In this document: one piece after another, positions 1 through 9,832 of the stretch
Numbering within the stretch: position 1 is the first letter of the stretch
Layout: every line of letters begins with the position of its first letter
Assembly: GCA_030581615.1 (NCBI GenBank)
Contig: JAKTTT010000015.1
Coordinates: 186,001-250,000 of the forward strand
Length of the DNA: 64,000 nucleotides
Origin: Alloascoidea africana
Lineage: Eukaryota > Ascomycota > Alloascoideomycetes > Alloascoideales > Alloascoideaceae
Direction: 5' to 3'
Position numbers and translations under genes: made by a program
Notes under the pieces: generated by a model
What the model was told of the DNA's origin: nothing
The model's database searches: none
Seen by the model: only the letters and a program-made list of their open reading frames with translations

Positions 1-798
1 CCTGTTTCATCTCCGTGATCTCTGTTATCACTTTTTCGTCGTACTTGTTGCCCTTTGCCTCAATGTTCGCAACCACCATGATGGCTTCCTCCCAATGGCC
101 ATGATTCCCAAGCCAGCGCGGCGACTCTGGCAAAAACATTACACCAATGAAGAGTAGCAGTCCAGGGACTGTCTGGAGACCCCACGCGACCCGGAAAGAC
201 GCTGGACCGTCAATGTGGGTACAGCCGTAGGATATAAAGAAGTAGACCATTATCCCCCACGTCACCGCCCATTGGAACAGTCCCACGAGTCTGCCTCGGA
301 TGTGCTTAGGAGCGATTTCTGAAACGTAGACTGGTACCTGGGAGGACGTCAGGCCGATTGCGCAACCAGCGATCAACCTCCCAAAGATCAGTTGTGTTTT
401 ATTTTGAACTGCGCACTGGATTGCAGAGCCCACTATCCAGATCACGGCGGCAAGTTGGAGCAACTTCCTCCTTCCGATCTGGTCGCAGAGCCAACCTCCC
501 ATAAGACTGGAGAGCATTGATCCCCCCGCCATACTAGCGGTGATTCCACCCTGTGTTATTGTGTCGGGATATCCAAAAAACTTCAGGTACTCGTCATGTT
601 CGACAAAGGCAGACACGCTAGAATCGCATTGTTAGAATCAACATCATTTATGACCATGGTTTGCTTTCTAATTTTTTTGGTTTATTGCTTTAGCGTGTGT
701 TCTACTTTTAATACTTGCCTGCTGACATCAAAGCCAAATAGTGCTCCTCCGATACACGCCAATGCAGTGACAAAATAGGCATTGTAAACCACCAGCAT
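1..798 (-). CDS. MFS sugar transporter, partial (3' part beyond left edge)
   Basis: Predicted plasma-membrane sugar porter of the major facilitator superfamily; about 232 N-terminal residues are visible. Exons on the minus strand are 798-719 and 617-1 (continuing off the window). Exon 1 begins MLVVYNAYFVTALACIGG and reads into GALFGFDVSS, the conserved start of TM1. Exon 2 gives VSAFVEHDEYLKFFG, then LCDQIGRRK (sugar-transport signature), SEIAPKHIRGR and PESPRWL, all family hallmarks. The 101-bp intron (718-618) begins GCAAGT rather than GT and ends in TAG, with TTCTAAC 13 bases before the 3' site. GC-AG splicing restores the conserved D-V-S-S reading exactly; using the nearby GT puts exon 2 out of frame. 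The substrate cannot be read from sequence; the XYL2 neighbour on the same strand suggests a pentose or hexose. The N-terminal tail is short, so an additional upstream exon is possible. Confidence 0.9.
618..718 (-). other. GC-AG intron in the sugar transporter
   Basis: The donor on the minus strand is AG|GCAAGT and the acceptor is TTCTAG, with a TTCTAAC branch site. The GCAAGT donor pairs well with U1 apart from the T-to-C change. Splicing joins AG to C and restores the conserved TM1 motif. Confidence 0.85.
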
Positions 799-2430
799 TG
801 GTTATTGGATAGCTGAGATTGTTGAGCCCGTAGCAGAGTCGAACAAAAAATCCAGAATTGCTGGAGATGTTGCTAGGCAAGGGAGTTAAAAAGTATAGAA
901 AGACTTGAAAAGAATAAAAAAAAGATGACTGACTAATCTAACCTAAACGTTAACAAGGCTCCGAATTTCAAGTCGATGCTCGCCCAGCTGCTTGCCCAGC
1001 TTTCCCAGCCACTTTGTTTGAATTGACCTTGATCCCAGCACTGATGTTTAACCCTTGTTTTGCCGGGAAATTGATTGCCAGATTAAACCCACAAAATTCC
1101 CCTTAGTTTTTTGTCCGTCTGGTAGCGCTTATTCAAAAAGGGCAAGCAAGACTCTGTTGCGAGATTGAAGAAAGCCATTATTGAATCAAGCACACGCACG
1201 TAACAATGGCAAAAATTATATGCACTGGGTGCATATGCGACGGGCCGAGTTTTTGCCTCTTTGAGGCATTCTGCGAGATCGGGATGCGTGGTTCCGCATT
1301 CAGCACATTCTGCAGCTAAGACCAAATTCATTACAGGGCAGGGTAACTGTGCTTTTATCCGCGGCTCACTCCTGCAAGCTATTGCCGAGACGGATCGGGC
1401 AAACCTGATTGAGTGACATCATTAAGTAGGAAATTAGATTTGACCAGATCAATTCAGTTCGATATCAACACGTGGTTTTTTGTCTTCTAGTTCTAGAAAA
1501 CCCGGATCTTTTTTTCACAAGCTATTCTTTCACCGCTATGAATATGTTTTGTGAGAAGTGTTAAGTTGGGCTCATTTGTATTGATATCTGGGTTAGTAGT
1601 GTTTGGTTTTTGATTTCATACCATCCCCACAATAACATGAAAACCCAAAACACGGACTGAATCTTTGGAGATCAACGTTGAACGTTTTAATATTCTATTA
1701 TGCTGTACGTATGAATTTTTCTTTTTCTTTGATTCGTTTTTTTTCATTTTTCATTTTTTCACTCTTTTTTGCGTAAAACATGAATAAAAAGAGCGCTAAA
1801 AGAAAGTGAAAATGAAAAGTCTGGTTACTTCTTACTGATTGGGAACAGAATCTCTATTGACCCAAGAGAAGATACTGTGTAACTGGAGAAGAAAAATCCA
1901 AAACAAAAACACGTTTTGACAAAACAAGGAAAAACGACAAGATCTGCAATAGTCTTTAAACCAGAAGGTGGTCGTCCTGTCTTGGTTTGAATCGTTTAGT
2001 ACTCTCTCTTTTTGTTTTGTTTTATACCTGCATAGGACTATTGAATTGAATTGAGTAGATCAAACATCATCACCTTGGGGGCTCCATTACAAACCGAGAC
2101 TTGCGATTTGTTCAAACAAAAAATCTTACTTAATAATTTTGAATCTGAATCTGCGTGTGCCACAATACAGTTTTTCTTTTATTCAACCTTCCTTGGAGTG
2201 GGGCTAAATGTCTTTTTGTGGGATAAAGTTGCAAAAAGCTTATCTCACATTTTTCAGTTGATTACAAACAGAAAGCTACCATTGAACGTTAACATGCTAA
2301 TAAATAGTTATATAAATACTCTAAAAGAATTCAAAACGAGCAAGACCCTCTTCTGTTTTCAAATTTATTGTTTCTTTTATCTTTTTTTGTTCATCTCCCT
2401 TTTTTAATCCAGCTCCAAATCCAGAGTTAC
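799..2430. other. Intergenic region, transporter 5' side to XYL2 3' side
   Basis: 1.6 kb without a supportable gene. It should hold the transporter promoter (minus strand, upstream of 798) and the XYL2 3' untranslated region. It is AT-rich with T tracts near 1730-1770. An 82-codon ATG ORF on the minus strand (1331-1083) is cysteine-containing but resembles nothing I know and has no coding signature. Confidence 0.6.
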
Positions 2431-3522
2431 TTAGTTCTCATCCTCGGGTCCATCGATGATAACCTTGATGGCCTTGCCATCTCTGACAAGCTTGAATGCC
2501 TCAACGGCCTCGTGGAACTTGACTCTGTGGGTGATGAATCTCTTGGCATCAATCTTGCCGGATGCGATCAAGTCAACGGCAATCTTGTAGTCACCATAGT
2601 AGTAACGGAAAGAGCCCTTGAGGGTGATCTCCTTGACAGAGACCATTGTGATTGGGAAGTTCACGTAGTCACGGCCCTGGCCGGCTTGGACCAAAGTTCC
2701 GTTGGGTGCCAAAACGTGGACAGCGGTCTGGATAGATGGCTGGGCGCCGGAGGCCTCAATTGCAATTGAGGGAGCAAATCCAACTTGCTTCTGGATCTTC
2801 TCGGCGCTAACCTCAGCAGAGTCACCCATCTGGGGGATGTAAGTGTGTGTGGCACCAACCTCCTTTGCAACCTCAAGCTTGCTTGGGATGATGTCAACAG
2901 CAATGACTTCAGTGGCACCGAAGGCCCTGGCAGTGCTGATGGCAAGGAGACCAATGGGACCAGCACCAAAGACAATCACCTTGGAACCGAAGGTGATACC
3001 TCCGAGACGGGAAACGTGGACGGCAACAGAAAGTGGCTCGGCCATGGCACCCTCCTCGAGAGAGACGTTATCAGGGAGCTTGACACAGAAGTCCTCTGGG
3101 ACGGTGTAGTATCTGGCGAGGGTTCCGTCATATGGAGGAGTGGCAGCGAAAGCCATGTGTGGGCACAAATTGTAGAGACCAGCCTTGTACTCATCTGAGT
3201 ATCTGGATGGAATACCTGGCTCCATGGCGACTCTGTCACCAACCTTGAGGCTGGTCACAGCAGAGCCAACCTCAACAACAATACCAGCGGACTCGTGGCC
3301 CAAAACCATAGGCTCCTTGACCACAAACTGGCCAATTGATCCGTGTGTGTAGTAATGGACATCGGAACCGCAGATACCAGTCTTCTTGACGTTAACCTTG
3401 ACAAAGTGAGGGTCAGTGAGAGTTGGGACTGGACGATCCTCGTAGGCGATATCCTCAACCTTTCTCAAAACGAGGGAAGGGTTGACAAAAGTCTTGAGAT
3501 CGGAGTAGTTTTCAACAGACAT
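2431..3522 (-). CDS. XYL2: Xylitol dehydrogenase (NAD-dependent D-xylulose reductase)
   Basis: Oxidises xylitol to D-xylulose with NAD+, the second step of the yeast xylose route, in the cytosol. The 363-residue length equals Scheffersomyces stipitis Xyl2. It is a medium-chain zinc alcohol dehydrogenase: [11 protein letters not shown] carries catalytic-zinc Cys51, GHESAG carries His76/Glu77, and [11 protein letters not shown] (about residue 185) is the Rossmann loop. AVDIIPSKL, with an acidic residue after strand beta-2, fits NAD rather than NADP preference. The segment [17 protein letters not shown] lacks the structural-zinc cysteine cluster, as in other yeast Xyl2 enzymes, so this is not a defect. 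Sorbitol dehydrogenase is a close alternative because the families overlap. The ATG is followed directly by the conserved N-terminus. There is no intron. A TATA box lies about 110 bp upstream and a tandem GGCTAA pair about 50 bp upstream. Confidence 0.95.
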   Translation of the reverse strand: MSVENYSDLKTFVNPSLVLRKVEDIAYEDRPVPTLTDPHFVKVNVKKTGICGSDVHYYTHGSIGQFVVKEPMVLGHESAGIVVEVGSAVTSLKVGDRVAMEPGIPSRYSDEYKAGLYNLCPHMAFAATPPYDGTLARYYTVPEDFCVKLPDNVSLEEGAMAEPLSVAVHVSRLGGITFGSKVIVFGAGPIGLLAISTARAFGATEVIAVDIIPSKLEVAKEVGATHTYIPQMGDSAEVSAEKIQKQVGFAPSIAIEASGAQPSIQTAVHVLAPNGTLVQAGQGRDYVNFPITMVSVKEITLKGSFRYYYGDYKIAVDLIASGKIDAKRFITHRVKFHEAVEAFKLVRDGKAIKVIIDGPEDEN

Positions 3523-3569
3523 TTTTGTTTATGTTATGAGAGCAGAAGAGGCAGATGATGAGGAGTATT

Positions 3570-3582
3570 GGCTAAGGGCTAA
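3570..3582. promoter_or_regulatory. Tandem GGCTAA motifs upstream of XYL2
   Basis: GGCTAA occurs at 3570-3575 and again at 3577-3582, just upstream of the XYL2 ATG. GGCTAA matches the core bound by XlnR/Xyr1-type xylose regulators in filamentous fungi. Further single copies lie at 4393 and 5826. Whether this species has such a regulator is unknown. Confidence 0.3.
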
Positions 3583-3632
3583 GGACGATGGAGAACAACA
3601 AAACAAACCCAGGAAAAGGGTGGGAAAAGCTC

Positions 3633-3640
3633 TTTTTATA
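3633..3640 (-). promoter_or_regulatory. Probable TATA box of XYL2
   Basis: Reads TATAAAAA on the minus strand, 111-118 bp upstream of the XYL2 ATG, a normal position for a strongly regulated yeast gene. Confidence 0.6.
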
Positions 3641-6600
3641 ATGGAAGCGGCAGAGGGACGAGGGATCCTCCAATCATGCGATAGTGTGTGTGTGTTTGTG
3701 GAGGATGAGTACTATTTTCTGGTGGTTGCATGTTGAATGATAATTATTAGCTGGGCTTGTTTAGGTCCGGTGTGCTATTTACTACTCCTCTCTGGAGCCC
3801 TGGGTCTGGACAGCCGAGTTATACCGACGAAGCCTCTCTCGCAAGAGGGAAAATACCTAAAAAAGAAGATCATAGTCTAGCTATGCCATGGCCAGAGATC
3901 CCATCTAGTTTCTCTAGTCCCCTTTTCCGAGTTTTCCCTCGCCTGGGTCCTCCCCACACCGAAATGCCTCTGGGATGTGCAATGCCGACTCGCAAACCGC
4001 TTAGTTTCATTTTTTGTTTCGCTCGCTGGCTGTGAAGAAATCGTCATCAGGAACCTGAATCAGATCTCTTCTGGATCCAAATCAACACAGAGGCATGCGT
4101 CATCAGCATCGCAGTTCCACATTGGGCCAGTAGCGTCCGGGACCAGGCCTCACACCTCAGCAGGAGAGCCCACATGGAAGAGCTAAAGGTTCAGTCCAGC
4201 GCGTAGTTAATATGTTGGGAGCTTTTTCCAAGCACGATGGCTGTTCAGTTTCGCCAGCCAGCCCATCAAACCAGAGACAGCTAGCATGTACGAGTGCCGA
4301 AATGTTGTAAATTTTCACTCAGGATAATGCAAACAGACTGTAGATCGATCAAGAGCAGGCATCGAGAGAATGATGGGATCCGACTGGTTACCGGCTAACA
4401 GTCCATTATTCCTTCACTACGACCTTCTTTCATTCTAGATGATCTTTCCTTCATGACCCAACTTTTTTTCTTTTTTCTTGTTCTCTTGTTTGATTTTTGT
4501 CAGTTACTCGGGAGTGCGTGACTCTCTCTCTTTTTCATTAGGTCCATTTCATGTTTCTGCTCGCGCCCCGCGGGCCATCCAAAAAAAAAATGGAGCGCCT
4601 TGAGCCCATGTCTCGATTTCTTCACAATCATGTACCGTAGATGCTCAGGCAAATGCAAACGGTTGCCGAGTTCTCCCATGTCCGAGCTACCTCCTTCCTC
4701 GTCCTTGCTTGTGTTTTCTCCATTACTCTACCTTACGGCTCGTATAATTCAACGGTGATGACTACGTCTTTTCAGCATCATCCAGTCGGTCTTTATGAGT
4801 TTTTCCATCCTCTTGGCAGAAACTTTATAAACTTTAGAAAACTCATGAGACTGTGGCATCTCAGCTCAGTTACTCGACAAGCAGCAAACGGTTTAATAGA
4901 AGCTTGTTACAGATAGCCTAAGTTACCTGTAAAGTCTATGGAAGCAAACAGGTAGGCAGGCAGACGGACAAGCGAGAAGCTTCGAAACTGGAATCTGGGG
5001 TATATCCGACCCACCCAGACTGTCACAATTACAAGACGCACATTATTTCCTTTTTCCGGAGGAAGCATTTCTGCTTTCGCCTTTGATATATAAAAAAAAC
5101 CATCTTACAATGTTTGACGGATTGGCCCATTGACCTTGAACAGGTGTTCTTTCCAGATGGGCTTTTCATCATGTTCGTGCTTTAAGCGCCCCACTTGCCG
5201 CTGCCATGTGACATGACCCGGGCACGCAAAAGCCTTCGAGTTCTGGACTATTTGCCCCGGTACAATGTATTTCAATGATTAATTGGCATCATGATCGGGG
5301 TCTGAACTTTCCGCCTCTCGTCTGCTTTACTCTGCTGGCCAGTTATTTGTGTATGGGCATGTGCGAAGGTTGGTTTGGCCTCCTGTTATGTGATCATGTC
5401 GCATTCCTCCATGTAATCACACAAGCGCCAAAATGAAAACGAGATATCTCTACTGAATCTAAAAACAAAAACAAAAATGTTCAGACTATACAACCACAGC
5501 CGCGTTACCTGTACTCTTACCAAAATTCCGTCTGTTTGCTTCTTCTTGTTGTTGTTTTTCATTATTATCAGTTGATGGTGCACGATGGAAATAATAAGTG
5601 GTGAGATCATAGTTCCACAACACCTGTAAGTAAACCTGTCGAGAGCATTGCTCCGCGAAGCCGATAGAGATAGTGGCCACTTTACATAGATTTGGGCCTG
5701 AATATTTTCCATTCAGCCATCATATGATGGACACCAGGATGGAGTGATCCACCAGGCACCAGTGCTGTTATCTTTCCCTTAGGCCCAGTTTATAGGCCTA
5801 TATCTTGAAACGCTTACTTCGGTGTGGCTAACCCACAATTGAGCAGGCTCTGTGTTTTGAAACTCCAAGTTCAGAGTTTAAAGAAAGCAAAAGAGGACAT
5901 AATACACAGTATAACCCCCACATTACCTCTTCTCCCCCTCCCCCACTCTACCATGGATTCCCAGCTCTTTGCTCAATATTCCCCCAAATCGTCCTGGTAA
6001 GCTACCCCTCCTCCACAAACCCAGTCTAATTCTCAGTCGAGACAATTATTTTAAATTTAAATGCCACTGAAGAACGTGAGAAAAAAACAGAATGTGGGGT
6101 AGTGTAAGATCAAGTAGTGGTGAGGCACGCGCTGATGTTTAGTCCTCATTTTGCTCTTACTCTCTCGGAATTTTCTCTCGAAGAATCATCTTGTGGGTAA
6201 AAGATAATAGCGTCATTTGGAACAAGTATATATCAATTTGGGAAGTCAAGGGCAACAAACAGAAAAGTTTGGTGATTAATTTGCGAAACTCGGCCAAGAG
6301 GAGCTTGTGAAAAGATAATATGAGGTTTGGTATTAAAACAAACCAGGCCCTGACACATGGAAATTATGGAACCGAAAAAAAAAAAGTGTGTAAGAACATC
6401 TAGTGACCAGAGATTTTGCCTTCAATGTAAATGCCACCATTCACCATCATCACCCGATGGCTTTGAGTGGTTTGGAGTAGGCACAGCTTTGGTTTTCAAC
6501 CTGATCTCTTCTAATCTTTTTATAGGACGATGAAATGAGATGACTGGAACCCTGGAGTGGATTAAAGACAACTGTTTCTATCGGAGTTGCGCTTGAAAGC

Positions 6601-7665
6601 TTCAAAAGGGAGCTCAGGATAAGGGGCTATGGCAGCAACAACTCCTGTTTTCAAAGAGTCTCTTCAGGTTTAAAGCGATTATTTCTTTGGGGGAATGCCA
6701 AGTCAACTCCTTCATTTATACCATTCAATCCTGATTACTGTTTACGCGCACTGTCTTATCGCTGATTGCTGAATGACAGAAACTTCATTTTGGCGGTATC
6801 TGCTCGCCCAGCCTTGTAATTATTGACTCGTATGCAGATCGACAACTGGCAGCCTTGGGCTTGATTTTGACCCATGTAAATCAAGCCTACTGATAATGCA
6901 ATTGGAAGATGACCGTCTAACGAAGCAAAACTACAAGAAACAAGAATTCGCCACGCCTATATTAAATTAATTTTGATGCATCAATAGAGCGACAGGTTTT
7001 TCTAGAGCATTCTTTCTCTTTCTCGAAAAAAAATATTAGGGATTCGTTTCGGTGGTCATCTTTTTACGAATTGAAAAATTAGTCTCGCATCTCTTTTGAG
7101 GTGAAATCGTATGCGGATAAGTCTTGGGACGATCGAAAAGTGGAAATGAAGTACACATCTTGGATAAAGGGTCCTCAACACTTGGCACTTTATGTTTAAG
7201 TTGTCTGTGTTTTCAAGCCAAATCAAGACATTAAAAAGGAAGCCACAAGACTGAACACCTCCCAAGCTGCTGGCAATTCCTGAGAACCATCATTTTTTTG
7301 TTTTTCTGTACAGAAGAAATTTGTACTTTCCGAAAGCCCATCTCAAGTGACACCTCTCTCTCTTCTAGCTATTCCTGCACCAGAAGAACCCCCAGTTTTT
7401 CTTAATTTTTCAAAACAAAAAAGCCTGCATTTTCTCTTTTTTATAATCTTTTTATATAAGCTCACAGAATTCGGCCTTTTTTCTCGTAGTTTTGTCGAAG
7501 TGTGAAAGTCCAATTCATTTGCCGCCGCTTCGTTTCTACTACTCCCTTCACACAACTCAATTGCGCCATCGTTGAATCTGTTTTTATACAGCGGTTTTAT
7601 ATATCTCTTTCTTTCCACCTTTCCATCACCACATCCTCCTTTAAAGCTTACAATACAACCTAGAG

Positions 7666-9333
7666 ATGGCAAGAGACCAGAAATCATTTCATCAGCCGCA
7701 GCCGTTGAGAACCTTTTTGCAACCAAAACTTGATGAATTTTGGGTTGACGAACATTTTCCTTCCAACACTGCCTTTAATGGAGACAAAACTGGTACCGGA
7801 GGCCTCATTCATGAGTATGATGGCAGTTCAGAATTCCAGAATCCAGTATCGTTAGATACCCCGGTTCCTTTGACTTCAACACCATGTAAAGTTCCAACAA
7901 TTAATGTCGATCAAGAGTTTTGTACTCCTTCTATTAACAGCAGAAGGAATAGTGACAATTTTGCAAGATTGACTCATACTCCACTTGACAGACATAACGA
8001 TAACAATTTCCTCCTAAGCCCATTTGAAAAAGGATCTAATTCTGGCTTCTCATCGGCAATACCATCAATGTGCAACTCGCCGTTTCTCTCAGATGCTTAT
8101 CCTGCAAGCATTGCCTCTCCCAGTTGTCTAACCCCATATGAAGCAGATCTATCTGAGGAACTTTTTGCTTCTTTGCAATCTGAAATGATGTCAAAAAATG
8201 AGGAGGATTCTTTTGATACGATTCAAGACCAGGATTTTGTACTGGCAGATGCCTACCTTAAAAACGGAAACTACCAGAATTTCACACTTGATCCCTCACC
8301 TACATCATTAAATCAAGGCCAATCTGTTGATCCACAACAACTGTTGGCAGCTTCATCTTCAAACCTTGGTGAGAGTTTCGAAGAGTGCTATGATAAGTAT
8401 CTAAATTCCTCTGGCCAGCAGTTTCAAGAACCGGAAGACTATCTTCAAATAAACGCAAATGGTGAATATTCTATTGATCCCAAGGGTTCCGAAACCTATC
8501 ATATCGATAATACTGATCGACATTCTAATAATTACATCGAGAGTTCTCTACCCAAAGCTGGTGCTTTCACAGCATCTGACCTCCAGTTCACTAATGCTTC
8601 CCCTTCCTCTAATCTGACTGCACCTCCAAGTGAGCTTGCATCGCCACTGACACTCTCAAGCAAAAACTCCTGTTCAAACCTGTCAATTGCTTCATCTATA
8701 CCTCCTTACGGGAGTCCTAAAGAAACACTTTTTCCATCAAGAATAAATAAAAAACGGAGAGATATCCAAAGAAATACCTACCCACCCCAATGCAATTCCA
8801 ACCTCAATTTCAATGCCAAGGATGTCGATCTCAATCGAAGCCAAAGCTTGAATTCAAAGAAAAATCGCCTTCATAAGTCTGTTGTCCGCACACAATCGTT
8901 AGACAGGAAAAAACGAAACGGCATGTGCGTCTATTCTCGAGATGGTCTCAGACCCAACAATGAGCTACCCTTCTGCTGTCCTGAGCCTGGATGTTCACAT
9001 GGTTTTGCTTCAGAACACAGCCTGAAAACTCATTTGAAGAGCCATCCAAGTAGGAAAATGCATTTTAAATGTGACACTTGTTCATGCGAATTTTCACGAC
9101 GACATGATCTTCAAAGACACAAGACTTCTGTACATGACAAAAAACGCTTTCTCTGTTTTGGGGTTTTGAAAAATGGCAAAACGTGGGGTTGCAGGGAAGA
9201 GTTTAGTCGTAAAGACGCACTAAACAACCATCATACCAAATCAAAAAAGGGCAAAGCTTGTTATCGCCCAAAGCTTGAAGAAGAAGAGCAGGAGCGATTG
9301 ATGGCCGACTCTTCAAATACCATTCATCTTTGA
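7666..9333 (+). CDS. Crz1-like C2H2 zinc-finger transcription factor
   Basis: Probable calcineurin-responsive nuclear regulator of 555 residues. The C-terminal finger array (about 434-535) runs through FCCPEPGCSHGFASEHSLKTH, FKCDTCSCEFSRRHDLQRH and an atypical third unit CFGVLKNGKTWGCREEFSRKDAL. That third unit strongly resembles the last finger of S. cerevisiae Crz1 and S. pombe Prz1 (K-L-K-D-G-K-P-W-G-C). The N-terminal 430 residues are disordered and Ser/Asn-rich, as in Crz1. PTINVD at residues 77-82 fits the calcineurin-docking PxIxIT pattern, and serine/proline-rich stretches around 300-350 could be the phospho-regulated region. There is no intron. The start is ATG in a purine context after a pyrimidine-rich leader. 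The divergent 4.1-kb upstream region implies complex control. Orthology to Crz1 itself is likely but the first finger is divergent. Confidence 0.8.
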   Translation: MARDQKSFHQPQPLRTFLQPKLDEFWVDEHFPSNTAFNGDKTGTGGLIHEYDGSSEFQNPVSLDTPVPLTSTPCKVPTINVDQEFCTPSINSRRNSDNFARLTHTPLDRHNDNNFLLSPFEKGSNSGFSSAIPSMCNSPFLSDAYPASIASPSCLTPYEADLSEELFASLQSEMMSKNEEDSFDTIQDQDFVLADAYLKNGNYQNFTLDPSPTSLNQGQSVDPQQLLAASSSNLGESFEECYDKYLNSSGQQFQEPEDYLQINANGEYSIDPKGSETYHIDNTDRHSNNYIESSLPKAGAFTASDLQFTNASPSSNLTAPPSELASPLTLSSKNSCSNLSIASSIPPYGSPKETLFPSRINKKRRDIQRNTYPPQCNSNLNFNAKDVDLNRSQSLNSKKNRLHKSVVRTQSLDRKKRNGMCVYSRDGLRPNNELPFCCPEPGCSHGFASEHSLKTHLKSHPSRKMHFKCDTCSCEFSRRHDLQRHKTSVHDKKRFLCFGVLKNGKTWGCREEFSRKDALNNHHTKSKKGKACYRPKLEEEEQERLMADSSNTIHL

Positions 9334-9832
9334 GCTTCAAAAGACCAACAACTTATCTTTATTATCTATTATTAACATAAACGCACAGGCAAAACACAGG
9401 AGCCGCGCTTGAAGTGCTTTTTATTTTTTATCTCAAGGACGGAAATTTAGGACGGAGGGGTTATTTATTTTCTCTTATTGATGTACGTTTTTTTCTGGGT
9501 TTTTGAATCTTTTTTCTAAGTCAAATGTCTAAATTTTCAGGGTAGTTGGAAATTCAGCACGGTATTGATATATAATATGTAGTATAACAGATAGTTCCAT
9601 CCAAAAGGGAGAGATTATGCATGTTTGCGTCTTGGGTTGACAAAAACTCAAGTTGCAAAACTTTTGGAAGGATACTATTAATGAAAGTTCACAACTGTGA
9701 AGTATCAGTTGGGTAGAAATGACCAAAAATGTACGAAACCAATTGTGTGTTACACTCAACTAGACCACACTACTATAAAGGGCTAAAGAACAAAAGAAAG
9801 AGAAAAGCAATCTCATAATCCAGCTTTTTCAA
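9334..9832. other. Convergent intergenic region
   Basis: About 500 AT-rich bases between two convergent genes, expected to hold both 3' untranslated regions. T-rich and TATTTATT-like stretches near 9420-9480 are consistent with polyadenylation signals. No gene seen. Confidence 0.6.

Larger units (their letters stand above)
3523..7665. other. 4.1-kb gene-poor divergent promoter region
   Basis: This is the longest stretch without a gene in the window, lying between the divergent starts of XYL2 and the Crz1-like factor. All ORFs are short and look random. It contains the XYL2 TATA box, four GGCTAA motifs, a (GT)n run near 3684, a GC-rich CCCCGCGGG patch near 4566, and a TATATAAG at 7453-7460 about 200 bp before the Crz1-like ATG. 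At 5953 an ATGG preceded by a pyrimidine-rich leader opens a 15-codon frame ending next to a GTAAGC. Long upstream regions are typical of stress-regulated transcription-factor genes; a non-coding transcript or a very long leader is possible but unproven. Confidence 0.6.

Noticed and set aside
2051-2407. 118-codon plus-strand frame next to XYL2
   Set aside because: It begins with TTG, is Phe/Leu-rich from T tracts, and lies in the expected XYL2 3' region.
2785-3198. Plus-strand frames antisense to XYL2
   Set aside because: Shadow of a highly biased gene; no homology to a known product.
3836-3862. Small hairpin CCTCT...AGAGG in the long gap
   Set aside because: A five-base-pair stem is expected by chance in 4 kb and shows no RNA-family features.
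7343-7726. 127-codon minus-strand frame overlapping the Crz1-like start
   Set aside because: It overlaps a real coding start, has no domain, and its sequence reflects the pyrimidine-rich leader.
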